7,117 nt of DNA, taken from positions 1 to 7,117 of the forward strand of contig SMXV01000001.1 in NCBI GenBank assembly GCA_004356175.1, given 5' to 3'. Each line of letters starts with the position of its first letter. Position 1 is the stretch's first letter. The translations under genes and the position numbers were made by a program. Under the pieces are notes generated by a model. The model ran no database searches and was not told the origin of the DNA. It saw only the letters and a list, made by a program, of their open reading frames with translations. The stretch comes from Acidobacteriota bacterium. GTDB lineage: Bacteria; Actinomycetota; Acidimicrobiia; Spongiisociales; UBA5794. Positions 1 through 6,164 of the stretch are shown here, in pieces.

Positions 1-1
1 A

Positions 2-298
2 GCAGCGGTCTTCCACCACCGGATCGCCGAGCTGGAGCGTGACTGGGGCCGTGACGGAGACCTACTGATGGGGCACATCCTGGCCCACGAGATTGGACAC
101 CTACTTCTGGGTTTCAGCAGCCACGCTCAGCGCGGCATCATGAGCGCCCTGTGGGAAGAGACCGAGATGATGCACGCCGAGCAGGGGACCTTCAACTTCT
201 ACAAATCTCAAGCCCGGCGCATGCGCAAGCAAGTTCAGGCCAGAGTCGAGCACGATCGCAGCTCTGCGGCTGCCGAGCAGTTGGCCGCCTCGAAGTGA
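2..298 (+). CDS. HExxH metalloprotease-like protein, C-terminal part (5' end outside window)
   Basis: The frame is open to the left edge, so this is the last 98 residues of a longer protein. The ATG at 68 is probably internal, since starting there would place the catalytic motif only seven residues from the N-terminus. The visible part contains HEIGHLLLGFSSHAQRGIM: a zincin HExxH (H29, E30, H33 of the visible part), then a Gly, a third His (H41) and a Gly-Ile-Met that could act as a Met-turn. This resembles metzincins, but the third His is spaced more widely than in the classical HExxHxxGxxH. The C-terminal tail is Arg/Gln/Ala-rich and probably helical. I recall similar short HEIGHLLLG proteins of unknown role in Acidobacteria, from memory only. 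A zinc-dependent peptidase is likely; substrate and location are unknown, and any signal peptide would be outside the window. The next gene starts 44 bases downstream on the same strand. Confidence 0.75.
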   Translation, partial: AAVFHHRIAELERDWGRDGDLLMGHILAHEIGHLLLGFSSHAQRGIMSALWEETEMMHAEQGTFNFYKSQARRMRKQVQARVEHDRSSAAAEQLAASK

Positions 299-331
299 GT
301 TCACTTGCTCCGAGTCCGCTAAGATACTGTC

Positions 332-337
332 GGGAAG
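332..337 (+). promoter_or_regulatory. Ribosome binding site of the NosL/TRASH-like gene
   Basis: GGGAAG lies five bases upstream of the ATG at 343. It decides the start: the same frame stays open back to an ATG at 151, but that longer version would run through the preceding gene in another frame and would place the membrane segment deep inside the protein. Confidence 0.5.
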
Positions 338-342
338 TTTTG

Positions 343-834
343 ATGCCGGACCTGCGCCGCTACGTTCCTGTAATGCTGATCGCCTCGATCGCGGGTGGTC
401 TTCTTTATCTCGGCTGGACAACGCTTAACCAGCCGTCCGAGGTCGCTTGCACTGCCTGCGACAGAGCGGTGCATCTAGCCTCCCGCGTCGATGGCATCTC
501 CGACGGCGAGTCGCTCACTTTCTGCTGTGCCGCATGCGCCCTGCGCGCCAAGGCGCAAGACGTTCCCGATCTGCGTGTGACGCGGGTATTCGACTACGCC
601 TCGGGTCGTCCTCTTGATCCCGAAGAGGCAGTGACCGTAGTTGGTAGCGAGATCAACCTGTGTATGCGTGAGCAGGTCTTGATGGATGCCCATAAGGAAG
701 CCAGCCCGTTGCATTTCGACCGCTGCTCCCCGAGCGTGTTCGCCTTTTCGACCGAGGCAGCAGCGAAGCGCTTCCGGGCCGCGCACGGCGGTGCGGCAAG
801 GTCGTTTGTCGAGCTGGAAGCTTCCTTCGAGTAG
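343..834 (+). CDS. Membrane-anchored NosL-like protein with TRASH-type cysteine motif (putative copper-binding protein)
   Basis: This is a 163-residue protein. Residues 8-25 form one hydrophobic segment after an Arg-containing N-terminus, so it is probably anchored in the inner membrane with the rest in the periplasm. Next comes a cysteine cluster: CTAC (C36, C39) and FCCAAC (C61, C62, C65). C39-x21-C61-x3-C65 fits the published TRASH motif C-x19-22-C-x3-C, a heavy-metal binding fold. The C-terminal half resembles NosL, the Cu(I) chaperone for nitrous oxide reductase: FDYASGRPLD, then an AVTVVGS strand, a CM pair (C107, M108), then FAFSTEAAAKRF and HGG near the end. No nos genes are visible, so a role in N2O reduction is not implied. 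Next to a copper/silver efflux operon, periplasmic copper binding or delivery is the most likely role. It is on the opposite strand and converges on that operon, so it is not co-transcribed. Motifs are clear; family assignment is by eye. Confidence 0.72.
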   Translation: MPDLRRYVPVMLIASIAGGLLYLGWTTLNQPSEVACTACDRAVHLASRVDGISDGESLTFCCAACALRAKAQDVPDLRVTRVFDYASGRPLDPEEAVTVVGSEINLCMREQVLMDAHKEASPLHFDRCSPSVFAFSTEAAAKRFRAAHGGAARSFVELEASFE

Positions 835-849
835 CATTACGCCCTCCTT

Positions 850-1545
850 CTACGGCATCAGATCTCGCTCGCGGTCCAACTCGTAGAGTCGAAGTTTGAG
901 ACGGCGATAGAACTCCGCATCGAGAGGACGCTTGAGAGCAAACTTGTAGACCCGCGGTTTACGGAAGGCTCCCGGATTGCCCTCGTAGACGTGGACTTCC
1001 AGCCGATACGGATCCGCGGACCAGACCGATTGGACATCCCGGTCGAGGAACCATTCGCGGGACTGTTTCCGAGCTTCGGTGAAGTAGACGATTCGTTCGG
1101 CGGAAAGGTACAGCGTCCCCTCCGAGCCGCCGAACGTCGTCAGGTGTTTGACCGGCAACTCCTGCTGTGGGTTGGCGGGCCGCTGTGCGACCCGGTTGGT
1201 GGTGGGCTTTCCGATTCGGTCAGTGACCTTCTGGAACAGCTCATTGGAGAGTTCTCCTGAGGTGAGTACGAAGCGGTAGGTACGGTCGCGTCCGAGTTTC
1301 CAGGCTACGTCTTCATAGCTGAGTAGGGTGAACTCGGTCGGACTGATCCGATCAATATGTTGGATGTCCTCATATCGCCAGGAGCGGGTCTTGTCGTCTC
1401 CCTTCGACAAGAAAAGAATCCCGGAGTCGTCAATTCGGACGATTCCGGTTTGGTCAAACCACAGCGGCTTCTTTCGAACGGCGTCAAACTCCGTTTGACC
1501 AAAGCCAAGTACGGCGGCAAGCGAAAACAGGGCGAGGAATTTCAT
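850..1545 (-). CDS. Secreted protein of unknown function with two PH-like repeats, last gene of the cus operon
   Basis: This 231-residue protein begins with a Sec signal peptide: Lys2, a hydrophobic core at residues 3-14, and a probable cut near FGQ (residues 15-17). The mature part appears to be an internal duplication. Residues 34-111 and 143-220 align with the same order of features: G-I/T-start strand, a hydrophobic strand (GILFLS / RIVYFT), a charged stretch, a Trp (SRSW-like / SREW), an acidic 'ED-I-Q' / 'RD-V-Q' turn, then Y-R/K-F-V/A-L followed by a C-terminal helix. This strand-rich pattern ending in a helix recalls bacterial PH/GRAM-like domains; that is inference. A Pro/Gln linker (about 115-131) separates the halves. 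No Cys occurs in the protein, and no Met/His cluster suggests direct copper binding. Its start codon overlaps the cusA stop (ATGA), with a strong ribosome binding site inside the end of cusA, so it is made with the pump. I do not recognise a named family. Confidence 0.85.
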   Translation of the reverse strand: MKFLALFSLAAVLGFGQTEFDAVRKKPLWFDQTGIVRIDDSGILFLSKGDDKTRSWRYEDIQHIDRISPTEFTLLSYEDVAWKLGRDRTYRFVLTSGELSNELFQKVTDRIGKPTTNRVAQRPANPQQELPVKHLTTFGGSEGTLYLSAERIVYFTEARKQSREWFLDRDVQSVWSADPYRLEVHVYEGNPGAFRKPRVYKFALKRPLDAEFYRRLKLRLYELDRERDLMP

Positions 1546-4500
1546 GGCTCAATCTCCTTTGGGGAACGGAACCCTCGGAACGGCTCGCCCTTCGGCAAGC
1601 TGCGACATTTCAAAAGGTAGTAGACGACGGGATAGACGACCAGAACGACAACTCCAGACGTGATCACGCCGCCGATCAGCGGCGCAGCGATGCGTTTCAT
1701 CACATCGGCCCCCGTGCCCGTGCTCCACATGATGGGCAAGAGTCCGATCACGTCGGTGGCTATCGTCATTAGGATGGGGCGTACGCGTTTGACCGATCCC
1801 TCATGGATCGCCTGAATGAGCCCGTTGCGGTCTGTGAGCAAGCCGCGCTCTTTGTAGTCCCGGTAGGACATATTGAGGTACAGCAAGAGCACGATCGCCG
1901 TCTCGGCGTAGAGTCCCGCTAACGCAATGACTCCAACCCAGACGGCGATGCTGAGGTTGTAGTCGAGAACGTAGAGTAGCCACACCGAGCCGGTGAGGGC
2001 GAACGGCACACCGAGCAGTACCATTAGGGTCTCTGCGACGGAACGGGTATTCAGATAGATGATCACGAAGATAACAAGCAACGTGAGCGGAACAACGAGC
2101 ATCAGACGTTGCTGGGCGCGCAGCATGTATTCGTACTGACCGCTCCATGATATGGAGTAGCCCGGTGGAATCGTGACCTGCTCAGCGACGGCCTGTTGCG
2201 CCGCTTCGACGTAGCTACCGAGATCGACATTACGGATGTCGACGTAGATCCAGGCGTTGGGCTTGGCATTCTCGCTCTTGATTCCTGGCGGACCAATGGC
2301 GTATCGGATGTCCGCCAGTTGGCCAAGAGGGATCTGCTGGCCAGCGGGCGTGGGAATCAATACCGAGCGGAGGCCCGGCAGATCGTCTCGTAGTTCTCGG
2401 CTATATCGCAGATTCACTGGATAACGTTCCAGACCTTCGACCGTGGTCGTGATGTTCATACCCCCGATAGCGGTTTGAATCACCTCCTGCACGTCACGCA
2501 CAGTCAGCCCATAACGGGCGATCGCATCGCGATTGATCTTGAAATCCAGGTAATTGCCGCCCATGACGCGTTCGGCATACACACTGAGCGTGCCAGGAAC
2601 CTGACGGACGACGCTTTCGATCTCCCTTCCGACTCGCTCCAGGACCGCTAAGTCGGGGCCCGCGACCTTGATTCCGACCGGCGTCTTGATGCCAGTCGAC
2701 AACATGTCGATGCGGGTCTTGATCGGCATGGTCCAGGCGTTCGTGAGTCCCGGAATCTGGATCGCGGCGTTCATTTCATCTATAAGCTTCTCCGGTGTCA
2801 TGCCAGGCCGCCATTCGCTTTCGGGCTTCAGCATGATGGTCGTCTCGATCATCGAAAGCGGTGCCGGGTCGGTGGCCGTATCCGCGCGTCCAATCTTGCC
2901 AAAGACATGCTGAACTTCCGGGAAGGTCTTGATGATCTTGTCTGTCTGCTGCAGCAGCTCTCGTGCCTTGGTAATGGATAATCCTGGCAATGTTGTCGGC
3001 ATGTACAGCAGGTCGCCCTCCCAGAGCGGGGGCATGAACTCCGACCCCAACCGAGTGAACGGGGCAACCGTGATCGTAAGAGCCAGGAAACCGAGGCCGA
3101 GGACTGCGAACTTGAACCGCAGGGCAAAGGCCAAAATCGGCTCGTAGATGTAGACAAGGAACCGACTAATCGGGTTCTTCTCTTCCGGTACGATTCGCCC
3201 GCGTACCCAGTAGCCCACAAGAACCGGTACGAGCGTTACCGAAAGCAACGCGGCCGCTGCCATGGCGTAGGTCTTGGTAAACGCGAGCGGCTTGAACAGA
3301 CGTCCTTCCTGAGCCTCCAACGTGAAAACCGGCACGAACGAAACGGTGATGACGAGCAGTGAGAAGAACAGCGCCGGGCCAACTTCCTTGGCGGAGGCAG
3401 TGATGATCTCCCAGTGTGGCTTTTTGCCGCGGTCTCGCACGAGGTGCCTGTGGGCGTTCTCAACCATTACAATTCCTGCGTCGACCATCGTGCCGATAGC
3501 CACCGCAATTCCGCCCAGAGACATGATGTTGAGGCTGAGGCCCTGAAAGTAGATCACGATGAACGCCATCAATATGCCGACCGGCAGCGTGATGATCGCG
3601 ACGAGCGCGCTACGAGCGTGGAAGAGGAAGATCAGGCAGACCAGGCCGACGATGATGAACTGCTGCGTTAGACTCGACAGGAGACTGTCCACGGCGCGGT
3701 CAATGAGCGCCGTCCGATCGTAAGCGACCTCGATCTCGACGCCCTCCGGCAGCCCTGCCTTCACCTCTTCGAGTTTCGCCTTCACGTCACTGATGACTTG
3801 ACGCGTGTCTGCACCATAGCGAACGACTACGATTCCTCCGACGGTCTCTCCTTCACCGTCCCACTCGGCCAGCCCACGGCGCATGTCGGGACCAAGACTC
3901 ACACGGGCCACGTCCCGCAACAGGATTGGAGTGCCGTTGGGACTCACGCCGAGGGAGACTTTACGAATATCTTCTAGTGACTCGATGTAACCGAGTCCCC
4001 GAATCATGAACTCCTTCTCCGCGACTTCAAGCAAGCGTCCGCCTACGTCGCTGTTGCTGTTCTGAACAGCTGTCCGAATCTTCGATATCGGGATGTTGTA
4101 GGCCCTGAGCTTGTTCGGATCCAAAGTGATCTGATACTGCCGAACGAAGCCCCCGACGCTCGCTACTTCAGAGACACCCGGAACACTCGTCAGCTCGTAC
4201 TTGAGGAACCAGTCTTGGATCGACCGCAACTCGCTCAGATCGTGGCGGTCGGACTTTAGGACGTACATGAAGGCCCAGCCGACACCCGTGGCGTCGGGGC
4301 CAAGGGTGGGGGTTACTCCCTCTGGTAGCCGACCCGATGCGAAATTAAGGTACTCCAATACACGGCTTCGGGCCCAGTACATGTCGGTGCCGTCTTCGAA
4401 TATGACGTACACGAACGAGAAGCCAAAAAACGAATAGCCGCGCACGACCTTGGCGTACGGCACGGCCAACATCTGCGTCGTCAAGGGATAGGTAACTTGG

Positions 4501-4688
4501 TCCTCAACAATGCGCGGCGCCTGTCCCGGGTACTCGGTGTAGATAATTACCTGCACATCCGAGAGGTCCGGGATCGCGTCAAGCGGCGTTCGCGAGACCG
4601 AGAACAGGCCAACGGCGACTATCAGCAGCGTCCCCAGCACTACCAGGAAGCGATTGTGGATGGACCACTCGATGATTCGTTCAAACAT
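1542..4688 (-). CDS. cusA: CusA-type RND transporter, Cu(I)/Ag(I) efflux pump of the inner membrane
   Basis: At 1048 residues this is a full-length heavy-metal RND pump (E. coli CusA has 1047). TM1 is at about 13-31, with TM2-7 between 340 and 545 and TM8-12 between 863 and 1026; the two large periplasmic loops are between. TM4 carries GTMVDAGIVMVENAHR, the Cu/Ag-type (HME4) signature, with D403 and E410. Compared with remembered E. coli CusA, the three-Met copper site is intact (M563, M613, M662 for M573, M623, M672). Relay Mets are also present: M269, M389, M401, M476 and M997 for M271, M391, M403, M486 and M1009; M755 is replaced by Asn745, with a Met next to it. The proton-relay residues D405 and E939 are matched by D403 and E929, but the third, K984, is Ile972. 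The gene begins nine bases after the cusB stop and overlaps the next gene by four bases. The pump is expected to take Cu(I)/Ag(I) from periplasm or cytoplasm and pass it to the TolC-like channel. Confidence 0.96.
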   Translation of the reverse strand: MFERIIEWSIHNRFLVVLGTLLIVAVGLFSVSRTPLDAIPDLSDVQVIIYTEYPGQAPRIVEDQVTYPLTTQMLAVPYAKVVRGYSFFGFSFVYVIFEDGTDMYWARSRVLEYLNFASGRLPEGVTPTLGPDATGVGWAFMYVLKSDRHDLSELRSIQDWFLKYELTSVPGVSEVASVGGFVRQYQITLDPNKLRAYNIPISKIRTAVQNSNSDVGGRLLEVAEKEFMIRGLGYIESLEDIRKVSLGVSPNGTPILLRDVARVSLGPDMRRGLAEWDGEGETVGGIVVVRYGADTRQVISDVKAKLEEVKAGLPEGVEIEVAYDRTALIDRAVDSLLSSLTQQFIIVGLVCLIFLFHARSALVAIITLPVGILMAFIVIYFQGLSLNIMSLGGIAVAIGTMVDAGIVMVENAHRHLVRDRGKKPHWEIITASAKEVGPALFFSLLVITVSFVPVFTLEAQEGRLFKPLAFTKTYAMAAAALLSVTLVPVLVGYWVRGRIVPEEKNPISRFLVYIYEPILAFALRFKFAVLGLGFLALTITVAPFTRLGSEFMPPLWEGDLLYMPTTLPGLSITKARELLQQTDKIIKTFPEVQHVFGKIGRADTATDPAPLSMIETTIMLKPESEWRPGMTPEKLIDEMNAAIQIPGLTNAWTMPIKTRIDMLSTGIKTPVGIKVAGPDLAVLERVGREIESVVRQVPGTLSVYAERVMGGNYLDFKINRDAIARYGLTVRDVQEVIQTAIGGMNITTTVEGLERYPVNLRYSRELRDDLPGLRSVLIPTPAGQQIPLGQLADIRYAIGPPGIKSENAKPNAWIYVDIRNVDLGSYVEAAQQAVAEQVTIPPGYSISWSGQYEYMLRAQQRLMLVVPLTLLVIFVIIYLNTRSVAETLMVLLGVPFALTGSVWLLYVLDYNLSIAVWVGVIALAGLYAETAIVLLLYLNMSYRDYKERGLLTDRNGLIQAIHEGSVKRVRPILMTIATDVIGLLPIMWSTGTGADVMKRIAAPLIGGVITSGVVVLVVYPVVYYLLKCRSLPKGEPFRGFRSPKEIEP
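1553..1560 (-). promoter_or_regulatory. Ribosome binding site of the PH-like gene, inside the 3' end of cusA
   Basis: On the minus strand AAAGGAGA lies seven bases before the ATG at 1545. It is the strongest Shine-Dalgarno match in the window, lies in the last codons of cusA, and supports the ATGA-overlap start. Confidence 0.75.
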
Positions 4689-4695
4689 GGTCTCG

Positions 4696-4700
4696 TCCTA
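4696..4700 (-). promoter_or_regulatory. Ribosome binding site of cusA fused to the cusB stop codon
   Basis: The minus strand reads TAGGACGAGACC then ATG. The TAG stop of cusB (4698-4700) supplies the first two bases of the AGGA element, seven bases before the cusA ATG, so ribosomes ending cusB sit directly on the cusA start region. Confidence 0.6.
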
Positions 4701-6164
4701 GTTCTGTGTGTCCATCCGCATCCGAGCAGGTTGATCGGATTCGCTGCCGCGGTCGCTGAGGATCTGCGAAATGGCGGCTTTGAGATTGCTCTCCGAGTCG
4801 ATGAGAAATTGCGAGGAGACAACAATCTTGTCGCCAGGGAAAAGACCATCCGTCACTTGCTGCTGATCCCCGCTTGAAATTCCCAACTGAACCTCGCGGG
4901 GCTCGAACAGCCCGTTGCCCTTGGCCACGATCACCACGGCGCGCTCGCCGCTGTGAAGCACGGCCTGTGCAGGCACAATCAAAGCATCTGAGGCGCCAGC
5001 CACTCGGATATAAACATTGGCGTACATCTGGGGCCGTAGCTTGAGATCCGAGTTCGCGACTTCGATGAATGCGGTTAGCGTTCGTGTCTCGGGATTCAGA
5101 GCTGGCCGAAGCAACCGGATCGTCCCAGCCCAGCGTCGTCCCGGGAAAGCGTCGACTTCGACCGTTGCTCGCTGCCCTTCGCGCAAGTAACGGATGTCTC
5201 GCTCGTAGAACTCCGCCTCGACCCATAGCGTTGCGTGGTCGGCAATCTTCAGGAGGGTCATCCCCGGGGTGACCCTCATACCCTCAAATGAATCGCTGAT
5301 TTTGGCCACGACCGAGCCGGACGCTGGGGAGACGAAAGCCACGGTCCGGTTAACCTGCTTCGACTCCCGGAGGCCTTCGATCTGCTCATCGGAAACGTCC
5401 CAGTACCGGAGTCGTTCGCGAGTGGACTTGAGCAGCGATTCGGCACGCTCAATGGCTTCGGGGTAGGCGTCGTTGCTCTTCAGCCGTTCGACATAGTCCA
5501 TCGCAGCCAGATACTCCCGCTGGGTAGTGACGAGTTCAGGACTGTAGATCTCGAACAGCACGTCTCCCTTGGCGACATGCTCGCCAACATTGTTGACCCG
5601 TGCCTCCTCGATCCAGCCCTCGAACTTTGTATTGACCGAGACCGTCTGCTCGTCGTTATGGGCCAGGATGCCGACGGTGCGGATCTCGATCGGCAACGAT
5701 CCGACCAAGACCTCAGTCGTCCGCACCGCGAAATTCTGTAGGAAACTCGGACTGACACGAACGCTGCCGTCTGTCGACGTCTCGTCCTCGTAGACCGGAA
5801 CAAGATCCATCCCCATGGGCGACTTGCCGGGCTCGTCGGACATGTACGACGGATCCATGGGTGCCCGCCAGTAGAGAATTCGGCGTTCACCGCTGGCTGG
5901 TTCTGGCGTTGAGCCGCTCATGGGGACCAGATTCATTCCACAGATCGGACAGGTGCCCGGCTCATCTTGAACCACGTGGGGGTGCATGCCACAGGTGTAG
6001 AGAGTATTTCCCGAACTATCGCTGAGCTGGTGCAACTCGTGTGACCTACCGAGAAGACGGTCGATCTGTGCCCAGCCGAATGGATTCCAAACAGCCAGCG
6101 CGCATCCGCCAACTCCAAGCGCGATTCCAAGCAGCAGGGATATCGGACTTCTAAGATTTGTCAT
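4698..6164 (-). CDS. cusB: CusB-type periplasmic adaptor (membrane fusion protein) with N-terminal heavy-metal binding domain
   Basis: This 488-residue adaptor links the inner-membrane pump to the outer-membrane channel. Residues 7-26 are a hydrophobic N-terminal anchor; Cys21 sits in a weak lipobox-like context (GVGGC), but the hydrophobic run continues past it, so lipoprotein processing is uncertain. Residues 56-81 are a heavy-metal binding domain with C58, M60, H61, C72, C75 and M77 (YTCGMHP ... CPICGMNLVP). Residues 98-125 repeat the pattern without Cys or His but with Met (WRAPMDPSYM, SPMGMDLVPVY; M103, M108, M117, M119). The usual adaptor parts follow: first half of the barrel-sandwich domain (about 175-205), helical hairpin (about 206-270), second half (FVSPASGSVVAK, 277-288), beta-barrel (about 310-390) and membrane-proximal part ending in SQFLIDSESNLKAA (450-463), typical of CusB. 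No fused CusF domain is present. Its start overlaps the upstream gene's stop by four bases (ATGA) and has its own GAGGA ribosome binding site. Confidence 0.95.
   Translation of the reverse strand: MTNLRSPISLLLGIALGVGGCALAVWNPFGWAQIDRLLGRSHELHQLSDSSGNTLYTCGMHPHVVQDEPGTCPICGMNLVPMSGSTPEPASGERRILYWRAPMDPSYMSDEPGKSPMGMDLVPVYEDETSTDGSVRVSPSFLQNFAVRTTEVLVGSLPIEIRTVGILAHNDEQTVSVNTKFEGWIEEARVNNVGEHVAKGDVLFEIYSPELVTTQREYLAAMDYVERLKSNDAYPEAIERAESLLKSTRERLRYWDVSDEQIEGLRESKQVNRTVAFVSPASGSVVAKISDSFEGMRVTPGMTLLKIADHATLWVEAEFYERDIRYLREGQRATVEVDAFPGRRWAGTIRLLRPALNPETRTLTAFIEVANSDLKLRPQMYANVYIRVAGASDALIVPAQAVLHSGERAVVIVAKGNGLFEPREVQLGISSGDQQQVTDGLFPGDKIVVSSQFLIDSESNLKAAISQILSDRGSESDQPARMRMDTQN

Noticed and set aside
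300..328. Possible sigma70-type promoter before the NosL-like gene: TTCACT (300-305), 17-base spacer, GATACT (323-328).
   Set aside because: Each box matches the consensus at only four of six positions, the -35 box sits right behind the preceding stop codon, and the leader would be very short. Co-transcription with the peptidase gene is as likely.
811..831. Imperfect inverted repeat around GGAAGCTTCC at the end of the NosL-like gene, as a possible terminator.
   Set aside because: It has no loop, has mismatches, lies inside the coding sequence and is not followed by a T-run.
151..834. Longer version of the NosL-like gene starting at the ATG at 151.
   Set aside because: It would overlap the peptidase gene by almost 150 bases in another frame and would bury the membrane anchor; the ATG at 343 has a ribosome binding site and gives a normal N-terminal anchor.
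475..837. Minus-strand open frame of 120 codons opposite the NosL-like gene.
   Set aside because: The opposite strand carries the TRASH/NosL motifs and a ribosome binding site; this frame shows no domain or signal and is best read as antisense shadow.
1542..4688. CzcA-type (Zn/Co/Cd) identity for the RND pump.
   Set aside because: The TM4 signature GTMVDAGIVMVENAH, the three-Met site and the Met relay follow CusA; CzcA-type pumps have a different TM4 motif and lack the methionines.
4681..5226. Long open frame (181 codons) on the minus strand inside cusB.
   Set aside because: It is a different frame of the same strand as cusB, has Arg/Ser-rich low-complexity content typical of shadow frames in GC-rich DNA, and has no recognisable motif.
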